Below the pieces are notes generated by a model. That model saw only the letters and a program-made list of their open reading frames with translations, searched no databases and was not told the DNA's origin. DNA of 64,000 nucleotides from SAR92 clade bacterium H921 (GTDB lineage: Bacteria > Pseudomonadota > Gammaproteobacteria > Pseudomonadales > Porticoccaceae). Of the stretch, positions 10,623 through 21,181 are shown piece by piece (the stretch's first letter is position 1; every line of letters begins with the position of its first letter). Where the stretch lies: assembly GCA_025153755.1 (NCBI GenBank), contig JAOALD010000001.1, positions 930,001-994,000 of the forward strand, read 5' to 3'. Made by a program: the position numbers and the translations under genes.

Positions 10623-12374
10623 ATGCAGATGGCTGAATCGAGGGTTCATAGCCAGGTTGAAGAGAACCTGTACCATGTGTTTGGGCAGGCGCTTTTTACA
10701 GCTCAGCCTTGCGCCGACTCAGTGCTCACTCTTTGGGTGCATCGAGATCGCCTGTTTGAAGTTCTGCAATATCTCAAACCCAAATTTTCGATGCTCTATG
10801 ATTTATTTGCTATCGATGAGCGCACACGTGTTTATCGCGAAGGTCAGCCAGCCTCAGACTTCACTGTGACCTATCATTTACTATCTCTTGATCGCAACGA
10901 TGATATGCGAATCAAAGTCGCGCTGACAGAATCGAGCCTTAATCTGCCAACGATTACTTCACTATGGCCCAATGCAAATTGGTATGAGCGTGAAGTCTGG
11001 GACATGTTCGGCATATTATTTGCTGGTCATCCCAACCTCTATCGTATCTTGTTACCTCCGACCTGGGAGGGCCATGCTCTGCGCAAAGACCATCCTGCTC
11101 GGGCTACAGAAATGGCTGAGTTCGAAATGGGCCCGGAACGAGTTGCCAAAGAACAGGAAGCGCTGCGATTTCGTCCCGAACAATGGGGCATGAAAAAAGC
11201 CAGTGATGACAGCGAATATATGTTTTTAAATCTGGGACCTAATCACCCGAGTGTGCATGGAGTTTTTCGTGTGGCGTTGCAGCTAGACGGCGAAGTGATT
11301 GTTGATTCTGTTCCCGACATTGGCTACCACCATCGCGGTGCTGAAAAGATGGGCGAGCGCCAAACCTGGCATACGTTTATCCCCTATACCGATCGTATAG
11401 ATTATCTAGGCGGGGTAATGAATAACCTCGCCTATATTCAATCAGTCGAAATGCTGGCCGGAATTCAGGTGCCAGAACGGGCTAAGATTATTCGTATTAT
11501 GCTCGCTGAGCTTTTTCGAATTTCTAGTCATCTGGTGTTTTACGGTACCTTCGTCCAAGACGTGGGTCAGATGTCCCCCGTATTTTATATGTTTGCCGAC
11601 CGTGAAAAACTATTTGGCATTGTTGAGGCTATTACTGGCGGCCGTATGCATCCGGCTTGGTTTCGCATTGGCGGCGTAGCTCAGGACTTACCCAATGGTT
11701 GGGAGCAAATAATTCGAGATTTTATCGATTATCTTCCTGCGCGGCTGGATCATTACGACAAAATGGCGATGCAAAATAAAATGCTCAAAGAGCGCACCGT
11801 TGGCATTGGCGTATATACCCAGCAAGAGGCGCTGGACTGGGGTATTACCGGCCCTGGTTTGCGAGCTACGGGCATCGACTGGGATGTGCGTAAAAAGCGT
11901 CCCTATGGGGGATATGATCAGTTTGAATTCGATGTGCCAACATCTAATAACGGTGACTGCTATGACCGAGCTCAATTACGCATCGAAGAGATGCGTCAGA
12001 GTTTGCGCATTATTCGCCAGTGCTTAGATAATATGCCCGGTGGTGCCTATAAGAGTGACCACCCGCAAACGACCCCGCCGCCGAAAGAGCGCACAATGAA
12101 GGATATTGAAACCCTTATTCATCACTTTTTAAATGTTAGTTGGGGCCCAGTTATTCCTCAGGGTGAAGCCTCAGTTATGATTGAAGCGACCAAGGGTATT
12201 AATAGTTACCACCTGATAAGTGATGGTGGCACCAACTCCTACCGCACACGAATTCGCACACCTTCTTTCCCTCACTTGCAGCAGATTCCTCTGATTAGTA
12301 AAGGTCTTATGATCCCGGATCTGATTGCGATTATTGCCAGTATCGACTTTGTTATGGCGGATGTAGACCGATGA
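10623..12374 (+). CDS. nuoC: NADH-quinone oxidoreductase fused subunit NuoCD
   Basis: This is a single 583-residue protein in which the 30-kDa NuoC domain (about residues 1-185) and the 49-kDa NuoD domain are fused, as in Enterobacteria and pseudomonads. The NuoC part holds the conserved [20 protein letters not shown] segment. The NuoD part starts near [22 protein letters not shown] (here in two parts: [11 protein letters not shown] and [11 protein letters not shown]). It has [17 protein letters not shown], near the quinone site, and ends with the conserved C-terminal [18 protein letters not shown] lies about seven bases before the ATG. The stop overlaps nuoE by 4 bases. Confidence 0.96.
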   Translation: MQMAESRVHSQVEENLYHVFGQALFTAQPCADSVLTLWVHRDRLFEVLQYLKPKFSMLYDLFAIDERTRVYREGQPASDFTVTYHLLSLDRNDDMRIKVALTESSLNLPTITSLWPNANWYEREVWDMFGILFAGHPNLYRILLPPTWEGHALRKDHPARATEMAEFEMGPERVAKEQEALRFRPEQWGMKKASDDSEYMFLNLGPNHPSVHGVFRVALQLDGEVIVDSVPDIGYHHRGAEKMGERQTWHTFIPYTDRIDYLGGVMNNLAYIQSVEMLAGIQVPERAKIIRIMLAELFRISSHLVFYGTFVQDVGQMSPVFYMFADREKLFGIVEAITGGRMHPAWFRIGGVAQDLPNGWEQIIRDFIDYLPARLDHYDKMAMQNKMLKERTVGIGVYTQQEALDWGITGPGLRATGIDWDVRKKRPYGGYDQFEFDVPTSNNGDCYDRAQLRIEEMRQSLRIIRQCLDNMPGGAYKSDHPQTTPPPKERTMKDIETLIHHFLNVSWGPVIPQGEASVMIEATKGINSYHLISDGGTNSYRTRIRTPSFPHLQQIPLISKGLMIPDLIAIIASIDFVMADVDR

Positions 12375-12895
12375 ATGATGCGCAGATGATACACACCGAT
12401 TTGGACTCAGTGCTCAGTGCTGAAGAATTGACTGCCATAGATAGGGAGCTTTCGCATGTACCCTATAAGTCTGGTGCCGCTATAGATGCTTTAAAAATAG
12501 TACAGGCCAAGCGTGGTTGGATATCTGATCAAAGCCTTCAAGCTATCGCCAAATACTTGGAAATGTCTGCAGAGGAGCTTGAGGGCATAGCGACTTTTTA
12601 TAATTTAATTTATCGCCGACCTGTAGGCAAAAAAGTTATTTTATTCTGCGATAGCGTGAGTTGCTGGATCTGTGGTTGTGATGGAATAAAACAAAAAATA
12701 ACCGATGTACTCGGTATTAATTATGGAGAAACTACTGAGGATAAGGAGTACAGCCTCATTCCGGTACCCTGCTTAGGGGCATGTGATAAAGCGCCCGTGA
12801 TGATGGTGGGCGATGATCTAGTGACCCATTTGGATGATGCAAAAATTGATGAGTTGTTTACTGATAAGGCTAAATATTCAGGAGGCAACACATAA
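12371..12895 (+). CDS. nuoE: NADH-quinone oxidoreductase subunit NuoE
   Basis: NuoE is the 24-kDa peripheral subunit with the [2Fe-2S] cluster N1a. The thioredoxin-like fold carries cysteines in FCDSVSC and [10 protein letters not shown]. Two extra cysteines lie just after the first pair (WICGC), which many homologues lack. The length of 174 residues is usual. It overlaps nuoCD by 4 bases and shares one base with nuoF (TAATG), so translation of the peripheral arm genes is tightly linked. Confidence 0.95.
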   Translation: MNDAQMIHTDLDSVLSAEELTAIDRELSHVPYKSGAAIDALKIVQAKRGWISDQSLQAIAKYLEMSAEELEGIATFYNLIYRRPVGKKVILFCDSVSCWICGCDGIKQKITDVLGINYGETTEDKEYSLIPVPCLGACDKAPVMMVGDDLVTHLDDAKIDELFTDKAKYSGGNT

Positions 12896-14190
12896 TGGAA
12901 AAAGTGCTAACTCGCAATATTGGTGCCGACCTTAAACCGACCGATCTCAAAGCCTACGAGGCCAATGGTGGCTATCGAGGGTTGCGTAAGGCTCTAGCTG
13001 GTTTGTCGCCCAAGGACTGTCAGGATGTTATCAGTGCTTCAAATTTACGAGGACGGGGTGGAGCAGGTTTTCCGACAGGGATGAAATGGAGTTTTGTGCC
13101 CATGGACGACAGATGCACGCCCGGACATAAGTATCTGGTCTGTAACGCTGACGAGATGGAACCCGGTGCATTTAAGGATCGTCTACTAATGGAATGTGAT
13201 CCCCATCAGTTAATTGAGGGGATGATTTTAAGCGCCTACACTATCGGTGCCGATATCTCCTACATTTTTATTCGCGGTGAATATGTAGCGGCCATCCAAC
13301 GTCTGCGCGATGCGCTCGCCGAATGCTACAACGCCGGCTATCTAGGTGACAATATTCTGGGTAGTACTTTTAGTCTCAACATGTATGTTCATCCCAGTGC
13401 GGGACGCTACATTTGTGGTGAGGAAACAGCGCTTATCAATGCCCTAGAAGGCAAGCGCGCCAACCCAAGAGCTAAGCCGCCATTCCCTCAGGTAAGTGGT
13501 CTTTGGGGTCGTCCAACGATCGTTAATAATGTAGAAACCCTGTGCAATATCTCTCATATCATTGATCGCGGTGCCGACTGGTTTAACACCCTAGGCGTTG
13601 GCGAAGATAGCGGTACCAAGATGTTTGGTGTCAGCGGCAGAGTTAACAATCCTGGTTGTTGGGAGCTACCCATGGGTACGCCGATCCGGGAAATCATTGA
13701 ACATCATGCTGGTGGTATGCAACAGGGTTTGCAGCTCAAGGGGTTTTTACCAGGGGGTGGATCAACAGATTTTCTAACCGATAAACATCTCGATCTCGCC
13801 ATGGACTACAACGTGATAGGCAAAGCCGGCAGTCGCATGGGCACGGGGACAATAATCATTCTTGATGATCAGACCTGTCCAGTGGGTATGGTGCTTAATC
13901 TTATTCGTTTCTTTGCGCATGAGTCCTGCGGATTTTGTACTCCATGTCGTGATGGTTTGCCCTGGTCGCGGCAGGTACTCGAAGATATCGAATCTGGTCG
14001 CGGTCATGCCGAAGATCTGGATACCCTGGCCTATCAGGTTGGCTACATTGGGACTATTGGCAATACTCATTGTGCGCTGGCACCTGGTGCTATGGAGCCC
14101 CTGCAGAGCGCATTAAAATATTTTCGCGATGACTTTGAGCGCCATATTTATGGTGGTTGCTGTCCCTATAATACGGCTCGGAGAGCATAG
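12895..14190 (+). CDS. nuoF: NADH-quinone oxidoreductase subunit NuoF (NADH- and FMN-binding)
   Basis: NuoF oxidises NADH, holds FMN and carries [4Fe-4S] cluster N3. The glycine-rich NADH/FMN motifs are GRGGAGFPTGMKW (about residues 49-61) and the CGEETALINALEGKRANPR region (here CGEETALINALEG). The N3 cysteines lie in ESCGFCTPCRDG and, further on, in NTHCALAPGAM. The 431 residues are close to the E. coli protein. The C-terminus ends with GGCCPYNTARRA, giving two extra cysteines near the end. Confidence 0.96.
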   Translation: MEKVLTRNIGADLKPTDLKAYEANGGYRGLRKALAGLSPKDCQDVISASNLRGRGGAGFPTGMKWSFVPMDDRCTPGHKYLVCNADEMEPGAFKDRLLMECDPHQLIEGMILSAYTIGADISYIFIRGEYVAAIQRLRDALAECYNAGYLGDNILGSTFSLNMYVHPSAGRYICGEETALINALEGKRANPRAKPPFPQVSGLWGRPTIVNNVETLCNISHIIDRGADWFNTLGVGEDSGTKMFGVSGRVNNPGCWELPMGTPIREIIEHHAGGMQQGLQLKGFLPGGGSTDFLTDKHLDLAMDYNVIGKAGSRMGTGTIIILDDQTCPVGMVLNLIRFFAHESCGFCTPCRDGLPWSRQVLEDIESGRGHAEDLDTLAYQVGYIGTIGNTHCALAPGAMEPLQSALKYFRDDFERHIYGGCCPYNTARRA

Positions 14191-14193
14191 ATT

Positions 14194-16944
14194 ATGCCGA
14201 CAATTTATGTAGATGATCAGGCCCTTGAAGTAGCTCAGGGTGAGAATATTCTTGAAGCCTGCCTCAATGCTGGCCTGGACCTACCATATTTTTGTTGGCA
14301 TCCAGCTATGGGTTCTATTGGTTCTTGTCGCCAGTGCGCTGTGGTGCAATATCAAAATGAAGAGGACACCAAAGGTCGTATAGTGATGGGATGTATGACC
14401 CCAGTAACAGAAGGTGCGCGCTTCTCTTTAAATACCGACAATGCGAGTAAATTTCGTGAAGCAGTGGTTGAGTCGCTAATGCTCAATCATCCTCATGATT
14501 GCCCGGTTTGTGGCGAGGGTGGTGAATGTCACTTGCAGGATATGACTGTCATGGTAGGCCACCGGGATCGCCGTTATACCGGCAAGAAAAATACTCACCG
14601 CAACCAGTATTTGGGTCCGCTTATCCACCATGAGATGAATCGCTGTATTACCTGTTATCGCTGTGAGCGGTATTATCGCGATTACGCCGGTGGCAACGAC
14701 TTGGCCGCTCAGGCCTCCCATGACCATGTATATTTTGGTCGTCATGAAGAGGGTGTGTTGCAGAGTGAATTTTCAGGAAACTTGGTTGAAGTTTGCCCCA
14801 CTGGAGTATTTACCGACAAACCATTTCTAAAACATTACAGCCGCAAGTGGGATTTGCAGTCTGCGCCCTCAATCTGCAGTGGCTGTGCCGTGGGCTGTAA
14901 TATCGCGCCCGCTGAGCGCTATGGAAAATTAAAACGGGTCCACAACCGTTATAACCATGAGGTTAATGGATATTTCCTATGCGACCGCGGTCGGTTTGGT
15001 AGTGGTTACATCAATAGCGATTCCCGTCTGGATTATGCCGGTATTAAAAAGCCCGATGGTAGCTTTATGGCGGTTCATCAGCAGCAGGCTATAGACACAG
15101 CTGTGGAATGGGTCAAAAACAAAAAGGTCGCAGGTATCGGCTCGCCGAGGGGCTCAATTGAAGCCAACTACCTGCTACGTGAGCTGGTCGGTGCCGCTAA
15201 TTTTGTCCCAGGATTTTCCGATAGAGAGGCGGGGATACTTAAGGCGATTGTGCGTATCCTAAAGACCACCACAGCCATAAACCCATCGATTAAGCAGATG
15301 GAAACGGCAGATGCTATTTTAATTCTCGGAGAAGATGTGACTAATACCGCTCCCCGAGTGGCCCTAGGTCTTCGCCAGGCAGTGCGTAACAAAGCATTTG
15401 AATTGGCCGCCCAAATGGGCCTGCCCCAGTGGCAGGATGCTGCTGTGCGCAATCTGGCGCAGGACCAGCGCTCCCCAATGATTATTGTCTCAGCTACGGA
15501 TACTCGCTTGGACGACGTAGCTAGCCAATGTATCTCCCTGTCGCCTGATGATATTGCAGCCTTTGGCTATGGGGTTGCTGAGGCCTTGTCTGGGAGAAAG
15601 TCTCAAGATGAAATGGTTAATCAGGTCGCTGCTGTTCTTGCTGGCGCCAATAACCCTCTTGTTATTAGCGGTGCCAGCATGCTTCATGAGGGTATTGTTA
15701 ACAGTGCAGTGGCAGTAGCGGAGCAACTCCATAGCTGTGATAAGCCAAGTATGCTGAGTCTCTGTGTGGCCGAGTCAAATAGTCTGGGCTTGGCATTACT
15801 TGTGGATGACCCTAATTCTGATGCCAATATGTCAATTGCAAATTTGACCAAACAGGCGAGTGACTTTGATGTGGTTATTGTTCTGGAAAATTCACTAGAG
15901 CGCCGTGGCCTAAGTGAACAAATTGACAGTTTATACAAGGCTAATACTAAAGTTATTAGTATGGATATCTTGGAAAATACCACCTTGGCAAATTCCGATC
16001 TCGTTTTACCCGCTGCCTCCTACGCTGAGTCTCAGGGTACAGTAGTCAACAGTGAAGGTCGCGCACAGCGATACTTCCCAGTTTACCAGCCCAGCACCGA
16101 GCGGTTACCTAGTTGGCAATGGTTGTTAAAACTTGCGGTGGGTTGCGAACATGGGGGTCTTGCAAATCTAGAATATTTTGATCAGGTAGTAGCTGCCTGC
16201 GCTAATAGTCAGGCTGCATTCGGGCGATTAGTCGATGTGGCTCCCATGCGTGATTATCGCAATCAGGGTTTAAAAGTCCCCCGACAGACGCATAGATATA
16301 GTGGTCGCACCGCTATGCATGCGGGAGTTTCGGTTCATGAACCACAGCAACCCCAAGACAGCCAAAGTCCGCTGACATTTAGTATGGAAGGTTTAAATCG
16401 CGAGAGTCCAGCGGCGTTAATGCCCTATGTATGGTCTCCTGGTTGGAACTCCAACCAGTCGTTGCAGAAATTCCAGGCGGAGGTTGATGGGCCCCTAAAA
16501 GGTGGCACAGCTGGGGTCCATTTAATCAGTTCAGATGCCTCAGGTGCTGTTGAGCCTGCGGTGCCTATTACCCCAACGTTGAAACCTCACCATTGGCGTC
16601 TGGTGCCTGTGCACCAGGTCCATGGTAGTGATGAAATGTCGGTTAATACCGATGAGATTGCCCAATTAGCGGGTAGGGCATTTATTGCTGTAGGTGCAAA
16701 ATTAGCTGAGAAACTCGGGGTAACCGAGGGCGATGGCCTGATCGTCGCTCCGCATAATACTGAGCTTTCACTGCAAGTAAAAATACTCTCAAGAGTAGCC
16801 AAGAACTGTGTTGGCTTTAGCGCTGGATACCTTGAAACATTAGATTTACAACCCGGCGATCTGGTAACCCTGAGCAAAGATGAAGCCTGGGTGCAGCCTA
16901 CCTCAACTGTCATTGCGACAGACAGAGGGCCCGCCCATGTCTGA
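14194..16944 (+). CDS. nuoG: NADH-quinone oxidoreductase subunit NuoG
   Basis: NuoG is the large peripheral subunit, here 916 residues. The N-terminus has the [2Fe-2S] N1b motif (CWHPAMGSIGSCRQC and GCMTP) and the N5-type motif HPHDCPVCGEGGECHLQD. N4-type cysteines lie in RCITCYRCERYY, with the next at EVCPTGVF. The CSGCAVGCNI site with a later FLCDRGRFG matches cluster N7, present in E. coli-type enzymes. The rest is a molybdopterin-oxidoreductase-like fold that probably has no cofactor. nuoH starts inside its last codons. Confidence 0.96.
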   Translation: MPTIYVDDQALEVAQGENILEACLNAGLDLPYFCWHPAMGSIGSCRQCAVVQYQNEEDTKGRIVMGCMTPVTEGARFSLNTDNASKFREAVVESLMLNHPHDCPVCGEGGECHLQDMTVMVGHRDRRYTGKKNTHRNQYLGPLIHHEMNRCITCYRCERYYRDYAGGNDLAAQASHDHVYFGRHEEGVLQSEFSGNLVEVCPTGVFTDKPFLKHYSRKWDLQSAPSICSGCAVGCNIAPAERYGKLKRVHNRYNHEVNGYFLCDRGRFGSGYINSDSRLDYAGIKKPDGSFMAVHQQQAIDTAVEWVKNKKVAGIGSPRGSIEANYLLRELVGAANFVPGFSDREAGILKAIVRILKTTTAINPSIKQMETADAILILGEDVTNTAPRVALGLRQAVRNKAFELAAQMGLPQWQDAAVRNLAQDQRSPMIIVSATDTRLDDVASQCISLSPDDIAAFGYGVAEALSGRKSQDEMVNQVAAVLAGANNPLVISGASMLHEGIVNSAVAVAEQLHSCDKPSMLSLCVAESNSLGLALLVDDPNSDANMSIANLTKQASDFDVVIVLENSLERRGLSEQIDSLYKANTKVISMDILENTTLANSDLVLPAASYAESQGTVVNSEGRAQRYFPVYQPSTERLPSWQWLLKLAVGCEHGGLANLEYFDQVVAACANSQAAFGRLVDVAPMRDYRNQGLKVPRQTHRYSGRTAMHAGVSVHEPQQPQDSQSPLTFSMEGLNRESPAALMPYVWSPGWNSNQSLQKFQAEVDGPLKGGTAGVHLISSDASGAVEPAVPITPTLKPHHWRLVPVHQVHGSDEMSVNTDEIAQLAGRAFIAVGAKLAEKLGVTEGDGLIVAPHNTELSLQVKILSRVAKNCVGFSAGYLETLDLQPGDLVTLSKDEAWVQPTSTVIATDRGPAHV

Positions 16945-17911
16945 GCTAATACCGGTGCTCCTAGCACTGATTATTTTGATTGGTGGCGTCATCGTTGCAG
17001 CTGTTTTGACCTGGTTTGAACGTCGCCTTCTGGGTGTATGGCAAGACCGTTATGGACCTAATCGGTTGGGGCCACTAGGCATAGGTCAGGTTTTAGCAGA
17101 TATGATTAAGCTCCTATTCAAGGATGACTGGGTTCCGCCGTTTGCCGATAAAGTAGTTTTCATTTTTGCTCCTACCGCAATTGTTGTAGCCATGATGATG
17201 GGCTTTGCTGTGGTGCCTTTTGCTCCTGGCATGATGATTATCGATGTCAATATTGGCTTGCTCTTTTTTCTAGGCATGACTTCCCTGGCCGTATACAGCG
17301 TATTGCTTGGTGGCCTCGCTTCGAATAATAAGTATGCTCTGTTGGGTGGTCTGCGCTCAGCAGCACAGATGGTAAGTTATGAAGTGTTTATGGGACTGTC
17401 TCTAATGGGCGTCGTCATGATGAGCGGTAGTTTTAGTTTAGTGGCTATTGTTGAGGCGCAAACAGATCTGTGGTTTTGTTTTTCCCAGATACTTGGGCTA
17501 ATTGTTTTTGTCATTGCGGGTATCGCCGAGAGTCATCGTTTGCCATTTGACTTACCTGAGGCAGAGCATGAGTTAACCGCTGGATTTCACACCGAGTATG
17601 GCGGCATGAAATTTGCCATGTTTATGCTTGGCGAATACCTAGGTCTCATGCTTATTTCGTGCATGATTGTTACATTATTTTTTGGTGGTTGGCACGGGCC
17701 CGCACTTATCGGACACTGGCTGCCACCGCTATTTTGGTTTGGTTTTAAAGTCTTTTTTGTAATTTGTTTCTTTGTACTTTTACGTGCAGCTATTCCCCGA
17801 CCTCGCTATGACCAGCTTATGTCTTTGGGGTGGAAAGTGATGTTGCCGATTACACTGATCAACCTGGTGATCACAGGAGCAGTGTTGTTATGGATGGAGG
17901 GAGCGGGATAA
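16937..17911 (+). CDS. nuoH: NADH-quinone oxidoreductase subunit NuoH
   Basis: NuoH is the membrane subunit that forms much of the quinone tunnel. The start chosen ([17 protein letters not shown]) overlaps the nuoG stop by 8 bases and gives 324 residues, the usual length. Earlier in-frame starts lie inside nuoG and would add an unnatural polar extension. Conserved loops [38 protein letters not shown] and [13 protein letters not shown] are present with about eight hydrophobic helices. The stop shares a base with the nuoI start. Confidence 0.95.
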   Translation: MSELIPVLLALIILIGGVIVAAVLTWFERRLLGVWQDRYGPNRLGPLGIGQVLADMIKLLFKDDWVPPFADKVVFIFAPTAIVVAMMMGFAVVPFAPGMMIIDVNIGLLFFLGMTSLAVYSVLLGGLASNNKYALLGGLRSAAQMVSYEVFMGLSLMGVVMMSGSFSLVAIVEAQTDLWFCFSQILGLIVFVIAGIAESHRLPFDLPEAEHELTAGFHTEYGGMKFAMFMLGEYLGLMLISCMIVTLFFGGWHGPALIGHWLPPLFWFGFKVFFVICFFVLLRAAIPRPRYDQLMSLGWKVMLPITLINLVITGAVLLWMEGAG

Positions 17912-18426
17912 TGCTAAGTGAACTGCGAACCATGTGGGAGGTACTCAAGCACACCTTTACCAAGGCCGAGACGGTACAGTACCCAGAGGAGATGCCATAT
18001 CTGTCGCCGAGGTATCGAGGGCGAATAGTTCTCACCCGAGATCCAGATGGAGAGGAGCGTTGCGTCGCTTGTAATCTCTGCGCTGCGGTCTGTCCAGTAG
18101 ACTGTATAGCGTTACAAAAAGAGACTCGGGCGGACGGCACATGGTATCCAGAATTTTTCCGCATTAATTTTTCGCGCTGCATTATGTGTGGTATGTGCGA
18201 AGAAGCCTGTCCAACCTATGCGATTCAGTTAACACCTGATTTTGAAATGTGTGAATACGATCGGCAGAACATGGTTTATGAAAAAGAAAATTTATTAATT
18301 AATGGCGTGGGTAAATACCCGGATTACAATTTTTACCGAGTCTCAGGTATGCAAACGGCTACCAAGGATAAGGGCGAGGCAAAAAATGAGGCTGCACCCA
18401 TAGATCCCAAGAGTCTTTTGCCATGA
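17911..18426 (+). CDS. nuoI: NADH-quinone oxidoreductase subunit NuoI
   Basis: NuoI carries two [4Fe-4S] clusters (N6a, N6b) that lead to NuoB. Two ferredoxin motifs are clear: [15 protein letters not shown] and [15 protein letters not shown]. The start used gives 171 residues beginning [16 protein letters not shown] and shares one base with the nuoH stop. A longer frame exists but runs into nuoH. The last 25 residues are a charged tail beyond the conserved core. A 63-base gap follows before nuoJ. Confidence 0.95.
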   Translation: MLSELRTMWEVLKHTFTKAETVQYPEEMPYLSPRYRGRIVLTRDPDGEERCVACNLCAAVCPVDCIALQKETRADGTWYPEFFRINFSRCIMCGMCEEACPTYAIQLTPDFEMCEYDRQNMVYEKENLLINGVGKYPDYNFYRVSGMQTATKDKGEAKNEAAPIDPKSLLP

Positions 18427-18489
18427 AGGCGCACATAGTTTTTGATAGTAATTTCCGGGCTATGGGTCCCTTAGTGTCTAGGAGTTTGT

Positions 18490-19014
18490 ATGCTTGAGAT
18501 AACGCTTTTTTATGTCGCAGCGACCATTGCATTAGTGGCTACTGTAATGGCAATGACTAGGACCAATGCAATTCATGCGTTGATATATCTCATTGTGTCG
18601 CTCCTCGCGGTAGCGGTTATTTTCTTTTTAATTGGTGCACCTTTTGCCGCAGCTTTAGAAATTGTGATTTATGCTGGTGCGATTATGGTGTTATTTGTCT
18701 TCGTAATTATGATGCTCAATTTAGGCGAGCGAGGAGACCAACAGGAACGTCAGTGGTTGCAACCAAAAATATGGATAGGGCCGGCGCTACTGTCCATGCT
18801 TTTATTTGTTGAGCTACTGTATGTGATCTCTGCGCTTGAAGGCCCGGTTTCAGCTACAGCGGTGTCAGCCAAAGAGGTTGGCCTTTCTCTTTTTGGCCCC
18901 TATGTATTGGCTGTAGAGATTGCCTCAATGTTATTGCTCGCTGGACTGGTTGGATCCTTTCATTTGGGACGCCGGTATCTTGATCGAGGCGATCTCGAAA
19001 AGGAGGGAGAATAA
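18490..19014 (+). CDS. nuoJ: NADH-quinone oxidoreductase subunit NuoJ
   Basis: NuoJ is a membrane subunit of the proton-pumping arm. The 174-residue protein has five hydrophobic segments, including the conserved [20 protein letters not shown] region (about residues 57-76), whose pi-bulge helix is tied to coupling. AGGAG lies about six bases before the ATG. It ends two bases before nuoK. Confidence 0.94.
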   Translation: MLEITLFYVAATIALVATVMAMTRTNAIHALIYLIVSLLAVAVIFFLIGAPFAAALEIVIYAGAIMVLFVFVIMMLNLGERGDQQERQWLQPKIWIGPALLSMLLFVELLYVISALEGPVSATAVSAKEVGLSLFGPYVLAVEIASMLLLAGLVGSFHLGRRYLDRGDLEKEGE

Positions 19015-19016
19015 TA

Positions 19017-19331
19017 ATGGAAGGACTCAATGTTCCACTCAATCATATCTTGCTGGTGTCATCATTACTGTTTGCCATAGGCATGTTGGGGCTGATGATT
19101 AGGCGCAATATTATTTTTATTCTAATGTCGTTAGAAGTCATGCTCAATTCAGCGGCTCTGGCTTTTGTCGCTGCTGGAGCCCATTGGGGGCAGCCAGATG
19201 GCCAGGTGGTATTTATGCTGATTCTCACTGTTGCCGCTGCAGAGGTGGCAGTGGGATTAGGTTTAGTATTACAGGTGCAAAAACGCTTCAAAACCTTGGA
19301 TATGGACTATGCCAATAGGATGAGGGGTTAA
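19017..19331 (+). CDS. nuoK: NADH-quinone oxidoreductase subunit NuoK
   Basis: NuoK is a 104-residue, three-helix subunit of complex I. The conserved glutamates of the hydrophilic axis lie in [18 protein letters not shown] and [23 protein letters not shown]-like site precedes the ATG, and the stop shares one base with the nuoL start. Length and composition fit the family exactly. Confidence 0.95.
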   Translation: MEGLNVPLNHILLVSSLLFAIGMLGLMIRRNIIFILMSLEVMLNSAALAFVAAGAHWGQPDGQVVFMLILTVAAAEVAVGLGLVLQVQKRFKTLDMDYANRMRG

Positions 19332-21181
19332 TGATGTTTGAGCTCGTTTGGCTAATACCGTTTATTCCACTGTGTAGTTCTGTATTACTAATGCTCACAG
19401 CTGGCAACTTACCAAGATTATTAATTGGTTCTCTAGGGGTTGGCTCAGTGGGTATTGCTGCTTTATTGACTCTGATCACGGGCATATATTTTATGGCTGA
19501 GCCAGTGCCATTTGAGTTGACATTATGGAGCTGGATGCAGGTCGGCAACTTTGCTCCCAGCGTGGCCTTTTATTTTGATGGCCTGACGCTGGTAATGATG
19601 TCTGTGATTACTGGAGTGGGCTTTTTAATCCACCTTTTTTCCACAGAATTTATGGATCAAGACCATAGCTATGCTCGTTACTTTGCCTATTTAAATATGT
19701 TTGTCGCGGCCATGCTGATATTGGTGATGGCCGATAATTTACTGCTACTTTATCTGGGCTGGGAGGGTGTGGGGGTATGCAGCTATCTTTTGGTCGGGTT
19801 CTGGTATAAAAATAGTGCTAATGGCCAGGCCGCGCGCAAGGCCTTTATAGTCACACGTATTGGTGACACTGCCATGGCATTGGGTTTATTTTTACTGTTT
19901 ACCGAGCTGGGCACTTTGGATATTCAGGCCATGACTACTGTAGCCAAAGAAACCTGGCAGGTGGGCGACAATATGCCTTTAATTGCTTGCCTTCTTTTAC
20001 TTGGCGGGGCTGTGGGCAAGTCTGCCCAGTTACCACTGCACACTTGGTTGCCCGACGCGATGGCGGGGCCAACCCCAGTGAGCGCATTGATTCACGCAGC
20101 GACTATGGTGACTGCAGGTGTATACTTAATTGCCCGCACTAATGGTCTGTTTTTACTGGCTCCCACAGCGATGATGGCTGTTGCAATTATTGGTATAGCC
20201 ACCTCGCTTATGGCGGCCTTCACCGCTTTGATGCAGTCGGATATCAAACGTATTTTGGCCTATTCCACTATTAGCCAAATTGGCTATATGTTCTTGGCAC
20301 TGGGGGTCGGAGCCTGGACTGCAGGTATTTTCCATCTCATGACTCACGCCTTCTTTAAGGCTCTACTATTTCTTGGTTCAGGAGCCATTATTCACTGCCT
20401 ACATCATGAGCATAATATATTCAAAATGGGTGGTCTGCGAAGCAGGATGCCAGTGACTTTTTGGAGTTTTATGATTGGTTCTGCGGCCCTGGCTGCCCTG
20501 CCCATGACCAGCGGTTTCTTCAGCAAAGATCAGATTTTATTACAGGCCTATCTACTCCCCGGCATGGGTCCTTATTTTTGGATAGCTGGGCTTGTCGGCG
20601 CGTTACTGACGGCAATGTACAGCTTCCGCCTGGTATTTATCGTGTTTTTCGGTAAGCTCAATATCGAACCAGACAGAGATACCGGCTGGCGTATGGCGAT
20701 TCCTCTAACAGTGCTCTGTGGGCTGTCATTGATTGGTGGCTACTTTGTTATTCCGGTGCAGGCTGTTTTTCCCCCGCTCTCCGATGAACATCCTGCGCTG
20801 TGGGTAGAATATATTTCTATCTTGGTTCCGGTGATTGGTTTGCTGCTGGCCTATCTGATCTTTCACAGTCGCCAGCTCAGGGTTGACGGTATAGTTGATT
20901 CTAAGATCGGTCAGTTATTGCATCGATTTTGGTTCAGTGGTTGGGGTATTGATTGGCTTTATGATCAGCTATTTGTACGCCCCTATTATGGCTTGTCTAC
21001 TATGCTCAAATCAGAACCCGTAGACGCTATGTACAGTTTAATTGTGGCGATTAACCAAACCTTTAATCAATTGCTCAGTGAGGCACAGTCGGGCCGTATG
21101 CGCTGGTACATTGTCAGTATGGTATTTGGTCTATTAGTGCTTATTTCCCTAGCCCTTCAGATTTCACCGGAGGTGCTCTGA
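19331..21181 (+). CDS. nuoL: NADH-quinone oxidoreductase subunit NuoL
   Basis: NuoL is the distal antiporter-like proton pump subunit, here 616 residues with many hydrophobic helices. Conserved parts include YLGWEGVGVCSYLLVGFWY, the lysine/histidine helices KSAQLPLHTWLPDAMAGPTP and SALIHAATMVTAGVY, and the MTHAFFKALLFLGSGAIIH segment. The long lateral helix follows in the C-terminal 100 residues. It starts on the last base of nuoK and shares one base with nuoM. Confidence 0.95.
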   Translation: MMFELVWLIPFIPLCSSVLLMLTAGNLPRLLIGSLGVGSVGIAALLTLITGIYFMAEPVPFELTLWSWMQVGNFAPSVAFYFDGLTLVMMSVITGVGFLIHLFSTEFMDQDHSYARYFAYLNMFVAAMLILVMADNLLLLYLGWEGVGVCSYLLVGFWYKNSANGQAARKAFIVTRIGDTAMALGLFLLFTELGTLDIQAMTTVAKETWQVGDNMPLIACLLLLGGAVGKSAQLPLHTWLPDAMAGPTPVSALIHAATMVTAGVYLIARTNGLFLLAPTAMMAVAIIGIATSLMAAFTALMQSDIKRILAYSTISQIGYMFLALGVGAWTAGIFHLMTHAFFKALLFLGSGAIIHCLHHEHNIFKMGGLRSRMPVTFWSFMIGSAALAALPMTSGFFSKDQILLQAYLLPGMGPYFWIAGLVGALLTAMYSFRLVFIVFFGKLNIEPDRDTGWRMAIPLTVLCGLSLIGGYFVIPVQAVFPPLSDEHPALWVEYISILVPVIGLLLAYLIFHSRQLRVDGIVDSKIGQLLHRFWFSGWGIDWLYDQLFVRPYYGLSTMLKSEPVDAMYSLIVAINQTFNQLLSEAQSGRMRWYIVSMVFGLLVLISLALQISPEVL